A DNA stretch of 64,000 nucleotides, from positions 372,001 through 436,000 of the forward strand of contig QEYB01000255.1 of assembly GCA_017562135.1 (NCBI GenBank). Direction: 5' to 3'. The notes under the pieces are model-generated. The model was not told where the DNA came from. It did no database searches and saw nothing but the letters and a program-made list of their open reading frames with translations. The DNA is from Dipylidium caninum (Eukaryota > Platyhelminthes > Cestoda > Cyclophyllidea > Dipylidiidae). This document shows, piece after piece, positions 9,801 through 20,838 of the stretch; positions within the stretch are counted from its first letter, which is position 1; the number at the start of each line of letters is the position of its first letter. Position numbers and translations under genes: made by a program.

Positions 9801-11920
9801 GGAAAAGCCTTAGAAATGACAGAATTGGTCCGCAAACTGCACAATAACATTTTTGCGCTTCGGCATAGTCATGCAAATTCCTTTAAGGTGGAGAGGCGAG
9901 ATATTCTCTTTGTGTGATCAACTTCTGACAACTTTTCGGCCCTAAATTTAATCAAAACATGTGGATTGAGTTAAACCGTTGTTGTAGCGAAGCAAACTTG
10001 TTCTCGGACGTCCAAGTGGGCTCCAAGTTGTAAGGGATTCTTTATAAGCAGTTGACATGTCGTCCTCCAAATGAGGTGAGTTGAAAGGAAGCGTAGATTT
10101 CTGATGCAAACCTCGATTCGTTTACAACCATCGTCCTCATCACCTACAGCAGTGTGTTCTACCATAAGACGGCTTTTTTTTCACCACCGTCTTTATTTTC
10201 GCTCGCCGAAGTTTAATACAATGATTTTAAAATATCTTGATGCTAAAAATCCCCAGCCAAGTTGAGTGGAGATTATTTCTGACAGGGAAGTTTGGTGGTA
10301 CAGATATTCGAGGTGGACAGACTGGCTGCTGCGTGAACAAAGTTTTTGCCTTCGTCTGCCCGATTTGCTGCTTACCAGCTATGCTGGAGGCAGGCAGAAG
10401 CGTCCTTTCCTGCGAGCAGTCGCAATGATTGCAGCAATGGGTGTTGTTCTACCCATCTCCTTCCGGCGGTCCCGGTCCATTCTCCCACAAACACCGCCTC
10501 GTAACGGGTAGTCATTCTGGAATTTTGTTTGATGTGCATTTTTACACAACCAGGAGTCAATCACTCTAAGGCAGTCTCAAAGAAAGGCATAAAGGACTTC
10601 CATTTCTCGAAATAATCTAGTTCGTGTTACAAAGGGCGAGAGTGCATTGCCACTTTGTGAAGTGATGAAGAGACTAGCATGAGAACATTAAGTGAGACTC
10701 GGGCGAGGCCTAACGGACCGATTGCTTCGGGCGCCGGTGTCACACACACCCACACACACAGGCAGGGTTTTCGAGGCGTAACCACCACCTTATGGTGTTG
10801 CGAGACGGCAGCACTCGCAACTGCTGAGCCCTTAAGGTGTCGCTCTCCGAACATCACTTCAGGTATTTTGCTTAGCAAAATATTTTGCCTATACCACGAG
10901 CTTTATTTGACGTCTCACTAAGTCTCTTTTACGCGCTTTCTGGCCGCCTACTGTAACCGCTTCATCACTGCAGCATTTCTTCTTTGATCGGCGGCATAAC
11001 TGGTGCCGAGGTGTTGTCGTAGGCCCGCTAGTCCCAGTCCCCTCTTCGAATAAAGTGCCCTCTTCGTCAAGTGCGCAATGGATCGTGGTAAACCGCTGCT
11101 CCTGTTAACAATAGTTTTCCGTGCAGTGGCCCCTCAACCCCGCGTCCTGCCGCCCTGTAAGGGCAGCGATGACATCAAGGCTTCTTACCCTCTTTCCCCC
11201 GCCTCCCGACCGTCCACCTTTTAGTTTGTGGCACCAAGACGGGTGAGATTTTTCCTCATTCGCAACTTCTCTTAACTGCCAACCATGGTGCTCACAGGAA
11301 GTGAGGGAAGAAATGTCCTAGTCGCGCAAGAATATTCGATTTTCAAGCTAAAACGTTAGGCAGTCGGGATTTAGGCAAAACTGACTGCTTATCGTCACAG
11401 AGCAATTTTTGGAACAAATGACTTCGTAGAATGTCCGCAATAAAGTTAATGAATTAACTAGTAGTGATACTTTTCTGCGTGTTATTTTTCGGTTACTCAC
11501 TTTTACCAAACCACAGTAATTCGGATTCATCTGTCGTAGAGGCGAGATACTCAAAGAGCATGCGGAATTTATTTTTCTGTTTGTCAGGGAAATGGAAAAA
11601 AGAGGAACGAAATCATTTTATTGCGGAGCCAACCCAGTTAAAACCCTTATGTCAGCCGGCAATTAATTATAATCTTAATTCTCTCCCCCTAAGCTTCAAG
11701 TCAACCAAATTTTCTTTCAATTACTTTTTTTAAAAATTAAAATTTAATCCCACGAAGTAGTAAACCAATTCGGGAATTATATTTCCCCTTCACCGCGGCT
11801 ACTTTTTGTCCCCCACGCGTTCACTGCCTCCTCTCCGAGACTGCGAGTTTAGTCGCCATTGCCGGAGTTCGTTCCCAAGACAGATCAGAGCTGTGTACTT
11901 TAGAAGACCAGGGGATTTTT
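6871..11920. other. intergenic, no recognisable gene
   Basis: Open frames here are all under about 120 codons, often overlap in several frames and show no family motif. A short CA-rich tract sits at 10739-10761 and a C-run at about 9365. A B-box-like GGTTCAAAACC at 8463-8473 lacks a tRNA fold. I see nothing else that can be supported. Confidence 0.5.
10739..10761. repeat. CA-rich microsatellite
   Basis: A short imperfect (CA)n tract interrupted by one extra CC. It lies in non-coding sequence and could be a polymorphic marker. No function is implied. Confidence 0.6.
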
Positions 11921-12314
11921 AGTGCCTTCACTAATTAATTATGGAATGGGGATTCTCCGCACCAAAATCATAAGTAAACGAGAACACATGGCCCTTTGTC
12001 TTCAAATGCAACGCCACAATATGTACTTTACGTCAACAGTTGGATTCCCTTTCCACCTTCAAGTCAAAATATTTGTCAGTCTAATGAAATTGTATCTACC
12101 CCGTAAACACTCCTGCATAATTGGGTGCAACTCTTCCTGATTTAGAAAACAAATTTTTTCTCATCACTTTTGCATCTTCTAACGATGATAGTAGGATTTA
12201 AATAGTAAGATAAGTTTGTGCGATCTTTTGACCCACACTTCCCCGCCTTGATTCGACATCTCGCGCGCCAAACTTCTCATACGATCCAGACTTCTACAAA
12301 GTCGCGTAATTATG

Positions 12315-12350
12315 CTCTTATTCACGAATAAGAGATTCTTATAGAGAATC
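12315..12350. repeat. two adjacent perfect inverted repeats
   Basis: CTCTTATTC (12315-12323) is followed after two bases by its perfect complement GAATAAGAG (12326-12334). GATTCT (12334-12339) then pairs with AGAATC (12345-12350) across five bases. Two hairpins or a cruciform could form. The arms are too short for a typical microRNA precursor, and no flanking transcript is recognised. Confidence 0.6.
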
Positions 12351-13345
12351 ATTACTTGTGAAAATTGATTAGAATGTAATGCTAACTTTTATACTCAATG
12401 ATGACTCGCATACATTCCAGAGAGCCATTCAAATGTAAGAAGGGCTCTCACAAACCCTATCCCATGTCCACTTGCCATCTCAATACGGCAACTCCTTCGC
12501 TACATGCTTGCAACGCTAATTTTTGCTGTATAAATTTTCTCACTATAACGTCTGTCTTACTTCAACGTAAGTCCCGAAACCCCATCACTCAACTGGAACT
12601 CCTTCAGAGTGTGTATGACTGATATACTCCGCTCCAATTGGTCAGCCGGTTGACGCACTTCGCATTTGATTGGTTATTTCTGTGGTTGGTGTTGTAGGCA
12701 GCGACAGTTGATTGACGGACTTGTACGCCGATTTCTGCTTCCCCAGGCTTTCCGCACCTAAACTAGAACTCCTACTTATGTGCGATCTTTGTTAACGCGA
12801 CTTGATACGACAACAGTTTCTTGTGAGTAAAACAGGGGAAAAACAGTAGAGATGTCGGCCATCCTGCTGTCGCCAAAAGTTTGTTAGTTCCCAACGCGTT
12901 TCGATATCCTGTACGCCAGATACCATCTTAAGATACATTTAAAATGTGCTTTAATTAGGAAAATGGCAAAGTTTCTGCAATACTTCGACTAATGGACCAC
13001 ATAAGGGCCGGAATACTTGCTATATGGAAGCATTTGGGAACACGTTTGTACGGCAAGTCCTCACTCTAATATAAGTCAGACAAACTCAAACCTGGTAGAA
13101 TTCTTTATTTTTGGTGCTTAACTTTAGCAATGCAGCTAGTCCTTTGATTTAACATTTTCCTTAATGGGTGGAATCTTTCTATCTGACTATGTTAGTTAAA
13201 TGGTCCTTAATACAAAAACATATTTGATACGCCGTAAATATTGCTGCTACTTGTACAAAGCATTTTGCCATCATTCAATATGGGAATCGCAGCAAGTAAA
13301 GATGCCATAATAGCACGAAGACACGTAGTCAAAGCAAACTAATCT

Positions 13346-13770
13346 TTACAATCTTGCTGTCATTAATCCCCGGTTCGCTGTCCACCCCCCTTCGGTGTAT
13401 CCATAGGAGGCAGTGCCATCATCTATAAACAAATTCCCGCTTTTCAACGTCTTCCGCATTCCCAACTTATTATCCTCGCTGTATATAAGCCCAACACGTT
13501 TTATATCCCGACTCTGAGTTGGAAACAGTAAATTGGCATTGCGATTCACATGTAATGAAAAAAAAACTTTGATAACCACATTTTGATGTCGCCTTTCCTT
13601 AAAAAAATAGTGAAGCGATGAGGGGAGTCTGTGTTGTTTCCGATTCCACCTACGATGATGCTCCTAGGTGCCAGGGTGCGGATGTCCACCGCGATAATCT
13701 TATCTAAAGTAAAGCAAACACCCAAGAACTTGGCGGTGTCATGAACAGTGGCGGTAAGCTTTACCTCCAA
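13346..13770 (-). pseudogene. possible frameshifted coding relic
   Basis: Two minus-strand open frames overlap: 13770-13546 (74 codons) and 13579-13346 (77 codons). They read like one protein that changes frame within an A-run at about 13559-13567 (T-run on the coding strand), a common place for indels. The first contains RSIIVGGIGNNTDSPHR and the second starts VIKVFFSLHVNRNANLLF. The spacing and style (a short beta-type phrase followed by a lysine/valine phrase) faintly recall ORF1-type proteins of invertebrate non-LTR retrotransposons, but I cannot name a family with confidence. No reverse transcriptase, terminal repeats or target duplication are visible nearby. It could equally be chance open frame in AT-rich DNA. 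Confidence 0.22.
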
Positions 13771-15547
13771 AGTGTTGCTCTACTCCGAGACAGTTGTGAC
13801 AAGGCGCCACTTAACTCGCATTGCATTCTAATTAGCCTAAAGAGTGTTTCTTTTCGTAACTAATGGAAAGTAGACGCCCATCGAAAGGAATAACTCTCTT
13901 TTTCCCTCTATTTGCTTCAAAAGCCTCTTAGCAGAACAATCTACAGCTGTCTTCTTTAAAAAACCTTCCCGTAATGAAACCTTTCATATATTTTTCGCTA
14001 ATTCAGGCTACCCTGCATGTGTGTTCCATTAGGTGGTCCTACAAACCTGACAGTAGGTGGAACATCATGATTTTGGCAAACTGCCAAGTTCAGTCTCTCA
14101 GAATACGAAAGCAAACCTCAAACAGCTTGATGGTACTCACGGTTGAAAATGTTATGACATGTTTGACATACCTGAGACTGGTTTCTAGTACATTCGGACT
14201 TTCAACGGTCTTTTTTCCTCTCTCTTTGCATTACCTAATTTGATTCTAATGGTAAATGCTTCGTAAGGCATCTCTCGCCCTTAACACTTCGCTGAAGCCA
14301 CTCATTTTTCTGTTTTGTAATACCGGCAGAGACTCTATGAAGAAGAGAATCCTGTGCTCCGGCGAGTCATGGAACTCTACAGTTTTAAAAATTCCCTTTC
14401 ATCTAAATCAAGAAAAAAATCCGTATAACCGTATTGAAGCGGCACCGACTCCCGAAATTTGGGTCATTTGCAGAATTTGTATTCACTGCGCTTAACAAAT
14501 GAGTGGAAAGAATTAGTCCAATGTACATGGTCGGGCTCTTCGGTACATGGTTGTCTAGGAATTGGGAGGCAGTTGGCCCAATGCCCAGCGGAGCGCCCGT
14601 CCAACAATGCTGGCGGGGAATGGGAGCACTCACACGTCAAACAGGGCGGGCCACGCCCCCGTCCGGGCGTAGGCGCCAGATTTGGACGCTTTCTGCTTGC
14701 ACTCAGTGACCGCATTCGCCGAGACGGGATTCTGTAACGAAATTTCACCTAAGCGTAAAATCACATACACTGCTAATTGGAGAATCCCCTCGGCGCCGAC
14801 GCCTGCGCTTCATTCTTTCTGAAGAAGTCTTGTCGAAATTCTGGCCTCTCTTCGCTGTACCAGTGGAGGATGAATGCGTTTCAGATTCTCCTGAGGACGC
14901 ATTCACCCGTGTGTACTTATGCATCTGGTCCTGCTGATGAGGTAACCCACTTCCTGCGTGCTAGGCCAAAAAAGCCTTAATGTCTGGTGCGCCTCTGCTC
15001 TCCACCGCGGATTGTGCAGCCGCCCCGTTTTTCCCTTATGCATGTGACGCCCTCGTATCTTTTGTAGTGTAGGTGTGGTCGACGAGCATAGCGTACATCA
15101 GCAGTGTTTTAGAAAGTTCCATTCTTTTGAGTGACATCGAAGTGGAGCCGCTGAAGAAGCGTAAGCCGTTACCAAGTGCATGGAGGCAAATGGAGGGTTT
15201 TTCTTTGCAACAACTTTCATTATACCCCACAATCGTCAACCTCTAACTCGGCGGAGGAGTGGGAAAGGTGGTGGGGACGGAAATTACGATGCGTTGTCAA
15301 GGGAAGAGGCTATTATCATTCTGGTAGGAGCGAATCATTCCCCGACAATGACAGCTTTTTTCAAATTCTGTTGCGAAAATGTTATTATGACTCATCTTCC
15401 AGCATATCCAAGGCGCACCTTGAGAATGGGAAGTAAACTACTCCCCTCAAGTGAGTACTCACTGCTAATGCAGCAAGTACATTCACGGCTACAGCAATGA
15501 CGGCAAATTTACGATGGTGATTGAAAAAAAGAAGCTCTTCCGTTGAA

Positions 15548-15568
15548 AAGAAGAAGAAGAAGAAGAAG
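15548..15568. repeat. (AAG)7 microsatellite
   Basis: Seven perfect AAG units. This is a purine-only strand in non-coding DNA. No gene is associated with it. Confidence 0.85.
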
Positions 15569-17136
15569 CTTACTCCAGCGTATTCCGTAAGAAGAAGGCC
15601 ACCCCCTGGTGAGAGTCTATTGCAAAATTCACCTTTCTTTATTTCAAATTTCCACCTAAGACGACAAATTCTAAGCCTCAGTGGTGTACTAAAGAAACGT
15701 GTGTGCTCTGTGGACATCCACGTTATTGGGTGGCATCTCCACTCGTTCGGAGAATAAACTTGCCAAATTTACCATCACAAAAGTTAACTTTCACAGTAAA
15801 AATCTCATACGAAATTCCATGATAATCGCAGGCAGATGTATTCACTGCTGTTTGATTTAAGTAGCTTTCCACCGCACAAACGTGGACGAGTCTGCGCGAC
15901 GCGTGGCAAACTCCTGGAAGCGTTAACAAAGGCGTATTATCTGTGTTTTGTTCGGTTGCAGGTCTCTCGCCACCCCATAGGCTACAAACTTTTAGGAATA
16001 TTGTTTACCCGAGTCTATTCGCTCCCCACGGTGGCTCGCTGAGCAGTTGCACGAACCGCTGCCGTCATCTTCGCGTATGACAGTTGACGAGCACCAAATT
16101 AAATTTGCTCTGCCTCGTCAACGTCTTCTCTTCCACCTTCATTATACTTCGTAGATTAACCGCAGTTGTGGCAGAGTGTAGTCGGAAAAGGCTCCCATCC
16201 AACGCCTACGTGAGGCATGTTTATTCCCGGACACAGCGTAGAAGTTGAGGTTGACCCACTGAATTGCCTCATTAGTCGCCTGTACGTCGTTATCAGCACT
16301 TGCGCCATGTTGCTCGTTGTAGCAACGGTTCTGGGGAGGGTAAATGAGTCCACTGAAGACTAACACTGCCTTAGGCCGACGGCTCAGCGCTCTTTGAGTT
16401 AACCGGCCTCCAGTCGTCGCTCCCGGCTGGCACGCAGACGCATGGGTCCGCGTGGATCCGCGCTCCTGTTCGCCGCAGCACCTCGAGGGCAATGTATTCC
16501 CTTTCGTTGAGTGCGGAATGTGTTGTGCTCGCAAACCATAAAAAAATAAATTGGTTTCAAAAATACTTTTCTGGTTTTTTGCTCTTTATTTGTTAAACCA
16601 CCTCTTCTCACGCCCTCAACGCATCTTTTGGCTCATCTAATAAAAACCCCATATGTTGTCCGCATACAGGGGAGTTGACGGATCGTCAAGGTGACGGCCA
16701 ACCGTGGCTTCGTCTTCATCACAAAAACGAATTCCTCGCTTCTCCTTCAAAATCGCCTGCTCATCATTGTTCTGCCCTCACTGAAGGGAGAACAGTGATA
16801 ACTGCATCATTGGAGGTGAATATGTAAGACAACACTGTAAACGCTCAGCAGATCACTCACTTTGTAAGAATGTATGTAATGAATAATGACAATCTGAATA
16901 AACAACTATTACTGATGCAACAACAACAAAATGGCCTCCCCCTACATTTCGAAACGGCAGCTTTGCGGCGTTATACGAGGGTGTGCGACTCCGCCTCTGG
17001 AGTCACTTGAGGATGGAGGCAGATGGGTTGTACTCGTAGTGGAACCTCGTGCTTTACAAACTCGCCGTCTGAACGGTCCACCGTGCCGAGCACATTTCTC
17101 AACTCCCTAACATCCCGGCTGCCATGCAGTATAACC

Positions 17137-17159
17137 GGGGGGTTGGGGGGGAGGGGCGA
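17137..17159 (+). other. G-rich tract, possible G-quadruplex
   Basis: Runs of six, seven and four G are separated by TT and A. Splitting the longer runs gives the four G-tracts needed for a quadruplex on the plus strand. This is sequence potential only. Confidence 0.4.
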
Positions 17160-18682
17160 AGGCTTCATGTGCCCTGGCCCCGCCCGATCTTCCAACACTG
17201 GACGGGGACAGTGGAGATGGACCAGGGACAGCTCAGAGGACTCTGATGTTTCCCCTACTGGCAGGCCCACAACCCTCCGACAGTGGCGGCCCCATCAAGT
17301 ACGCGGGTTAGCGGTTGCTACACCAGTCGCCTTTTCTCCCGAAATCCATACCACTGATTCTTTACTCCACTTTTTGTCTCAACTACTTTAAGTTTTTTTT
17401 CCCAAGAAGGAAAAGTCTTATAGCGTAATTTTCCTAACCACCAGACTTTCACTTAGGTACCTGGCAAAGTTGTGCCGTTTTGAGCCCGCCGAAAACACAG
17501 TGAGTGGCCACCGTAAATCTCCTGGTGTAGACACGATATCAGTGGGTGTGGCCCGTCAGACTGGTAGTCTTGTCAGTGCGTCATCCATCACTCGCGAACC
17601 CAGTCTTTCGCATGCCGTCTACAGCCTAAAAGAATCACCACCCACAGTCGCAAAGGCTCATACAAATTCCTCGTGCCTGGGGACTCCAAGGTGCGGCACC
17701 GGCTACTTGCATGTCTGCGAATCCCTCGCCCACAGTCGTTTAGCTCGGGGAGTTAAGCCCCATCTCTGCCCACAGAATGGTGTCGACGTCAGCTGTAGGG
17801 GCAAGGGAACAGGGGATCGGCGACCCTCCCTGAGGCGTTGAAGGAACGTCTGTCTGACAAGCGGCGATGCCGTGGTTGAAAGCACTTTTGACCATCCTTG
17901 TTTTTCAGTCCATTAGGTCATGAGGTAGTCGGTATTTTCAGAGTTTTTCTCAATACTTTTATCAAAATTTCCATACAGTGGAGGAGGAAGTTATGCTTGA
18001 TTGCCTAGCATGAACTATTTTTCAGTCCAGCTATTAAAAATTGGCATACGGTACAATTTGCCCGCATTCATTGCATTCTCCGCTTCCCCTTTCGCCTGTT
18101 TTCCCTCCCACAAATGCTCTCCCTCGGTTTGACCCGTCTTCCACGCATTTCTTGATTGCCGTCGCGTCTCAACCAAGTCACCGGTCCAAAATTATGAACG
18201 CAAACGAGGTGCCAGCACCATCGTCGCAGGCAGGGACGCATATTTCTAGTAAATCCAGTTCATTCCAACTACTGACAATCACGTTAGATCAGACCGTCTC
18301 TAACAGACTGCACAGGCCATCTTTTCTGTGTGCCATAGGCCTTTTTTTGTCTCTCTCGGAGAAGCCAACCAAAGTGTCTGTACGTGACTGGCTCCAGAAC
18401 TGGGGATTAATTAGCCCCCACTCATGAAACAAGGCAAAGCAGGCTCAGACATTCAGCAACAGGCAATGACTTGTTATGCGAAAATGCTCGAAATAAAGCA
18501 GGCACCAAAGCAACCACGCAACTTTGGCAACAGTGGCATTGTCACGTGATAAAACCCTGCCTATCACAAGAAAGTTAATTTATCACCGTTGTGACGATCC
18601 TGACGACCTGGCATCGCTTTCACCCGGACCATACTGCGGCGGCCCTCGGCCTCAGCGCCTTCCCACCGTCTCCACTGCGGAC

Positions 18683-18720
18683 CCTCGGCGGCGGCGGCTG
18701 CGGCGGTGGCTGCGGCGGTG
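18683..18720. repeat. GCG/GGC trinucleotide-rich tract
   Basis: An imperfect GGC-type repeat. It would read as polyalanine in one minus-strand frame and as Arg-rich in a plus-strand frame, which explains the longer open frames on both strands here. No coding role is supported. Confidence 0.6.
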
Positions 18721-18723
18721 ACG

Positions 18724-18959
18724 CAAATTAGCAGCCGCCGTCGCTGCGCCTGCACCGACTCACCAGCGAGTGTACACTTCCTGTTCTCGCATGTCTCGCC
18801 GGAGGACGTGGGTCTGTTCGTCTTTGCAGCTGAGCAGCGAAACGAGGTAGTCTTCGACCTCGAGGCCATCGCTTGCGGTTCGCATGAGGAAATCTTCACC
18901 GAAAAATCTGCGTCCCTGCTTGTCTGCGAGAACCGGTCTCTGTGCGTCAGCACTGGAGA
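18724..18959 (+). other. weak candidate exon with a strong donor site
   Basis: A plus-strand frame of about 80 codons ends at a good 5' splice donor, AGA followed by GTAAGTA at 18960-18966. The peptide includes EDVGLFVFAAEQRNEVVFD and is not low in complexity. I find no matching acceptor or downstream exon in a consistent frame and do not recognise the protein. The opposite strand is also open here (19067-18564, 167 codons), which weakens the case. It may be chance. Confidence 0.15.
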
Positions 18960-19268
18960 GTAAGTAGTAAGCAATCTGTGTGGAGAAAATAACCGATTAA
19001 AGTGTGAATGTGTGGTTGCCTCTGTCACGGCATTCTGTTTAAAAACAAGCATTTTTGTGGTTAACATTCCTGTCTGTCAGGGCTATATTTTTCCACTTTG
19101 ATAAGATGTTTATTATCTATAACCGCTCGACTGCATCTATCATGTGAGTGTTTGCAATCGGGCGTCGTAGGCTTTATTCTCCGTATATTTCATTCATTCA
19201 TTCACTCAGGACCGTCTCTCCTCCTCTGCTAAACATGCTGGCCATACGAAGCTTACATGTCCTCCCCT

Positions 19269-19298
19269 CGGGTGGGGGAGGGGAGGAGGGGGCGGAGA
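19269..19298 (+). other. G-rich purine tract, possible G-quadruplex
   Basis: A run of GGG, GGGGG, GGGG and GGGGG blocks separated by one to three bases meets the usual four-tract pattern for a quadruplex on the plus strand. No gene lies next to it. Confidence 0.45.
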
Positions 19299-20778
19299 AG
19301 AGCAGATTAGGGGCAAATTAGCATTGCTGACAGTGGTGAAATTTAACCGCCTCCACTGCCACTGGGGTACACTCTAACGAATGTCTGAAGGGTGATTTAT
19401 CTTGTTTAGCGAAGAAGAGAGTGTATTTTAACGAGTTTCACCAAAGTTACAGACGACACTGCCCTTCGCCGCCCTCTCCGGGGATTCGTCCGCGTTTGCG
19501 TCGCGCGTCGCGTCGCGTCGCCACTGTCGTTGAGGCAACGAGTGCTCCCAGCCGAACGACTCCGCCTGTACCGAGGGCGGGGACAAAAACCGCCTTCGAC
19601 AACAGACTCGTCACTTTCTAACACAGCGATCGTCGCCCCTCAGTCGAGGTGTAAAGTAACGCGCCACACCTTGTTTACACCCCCCGCCCAACATTTGCAG
19701 TGCGCGTGAAAAATGGGAAGACTTAAGCATGGTTTAAATAGAGAGCACCGCCCTAGTGACGAAAATGCAGCTCCTTCTCCAAGTTCGTGGTGGGTGTCTC
19801 CGCGAAAGCACCAGATTAGTGTGAACTTTGGGAGGAGAATTAAAAGTCAAACATGGTCATTTGAGCTAATAAAAGTCGCGCCTCCATTCATAACACGGGA
19901 TGTCGACTGGGTCTCCTGTCCATCCTCTTCGAAATACACAAGCGCCATATTGTTGATTGAAGACTTTTCTTCACTTTTGTACGGTGAAGGAACAAGAGAA
20001 GCCGAATTTATAAACACCCCCAGTCAGTAGGCATTTGTGTTTTTCCTGTAACATTAATTTGATATAAACGTTAGATCGAGTCTTTTGCCTTAATGATGAC
20101 AAACAAACAAACTGCAACATTGAGTCAAAACATGACATTTTTCTCCCCCTCGTGCATACCCTCTGATAGCACATTGTAGAAAGTAGTTAAAAGATTGATT
20201 GAGGAAGGGTAAGATGGAACCTCCCACCGAAATCCCAGGCTGGGGGGTTCTCTGGTCCTCGCACCTCGATTCAACGTTCTTTCCGGGGCGATTGCGAGGA
20301 GGTAGCAATTTTCGAAAGCGCCTATGAGACGTACTTTCACCCGGCCAGGTATGACGGCGAGAGTGGCTTGTGCCCCTGTTATCTCCGGGAGAACCGTCGA
20401 GTCAGGGGGCTGCTCAAACAACCAGGAAGTGAAGGACCCCTAGAAATTCTCCACTAGTTTCTATAAAGTGATTTACAATATGATAACTAACATTCCTGAC
20501 TAGCATTTGAAAGGAATTTGAGCTCCCATGAACCGGGGAAGGTGAGTCAAGGAGTTGACAGGGGGTCGTAACGAAACTGGTAGGAGAATACACAGAAGGG
20601 TCGGGGTAAAATCACCCTCCTAAATATTGTGTAAATTGGAGTAAAGAGAGAACAAATGAAAGTGACTTGAAGGGGAGAAGGGTTTGTCTGTTGGTATTGT
20701 GTCTCTGCGCCCACGTCTTGCCCCGCCGACGCGGCGTCAGGGCTGGGGACTTACGGCGCGGGCGATTGTTCTGCTCGC

Positions 20779-20838
20779 GGTGGCGGTGGCAGTGGCAGTG
20801 GCAGTGGCAGTGGCGAAGACGAGGACGAGGACGAGGTC
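20779..20838. repeat. two adjacent hexanucleotide arrays
   Basis: Six units of (G/A)GTGGC at 20779-20814 (two GGTGGC, then four AGTGGC) are followed directly by four units close to GAGGAC at 20815-20838. In one plus-strand frame they would encode Trp/Gln then Arg/Gly repeats, but no supporting gene structure is seen. They look like a compound minisatellite. Confidence 0.8.

Larger units (their letters stand above)
11921..14260. other. AT-rich intergenic stretch
   Basis: This segment is clearly richer in A and T than the DNA on either side. It contains the hairpin pair at 12315-12350 and the possible coding relic at 13346-13770 on the minus strand. No intact gene is seen. Confidence 0.45.
14261..18520. 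other. intergenic, no recognisable gene
   Basis: This region is of mixed and often GC-rich composition. Open frames of up to about 130 codons occur on both strands at once, as expected where stop codons are rare. A GAA microsatellite (15548-15568) and a G-rich tract (17137-17159) are the only structured elements noted. Confidence 0.45.

Noticed and set aside
18564..19067. 167-codon minus-strand open frame with an alanine run
   Set aside because: The alanine run comes from a GCC-type repeat, and no domain or family motif is present.
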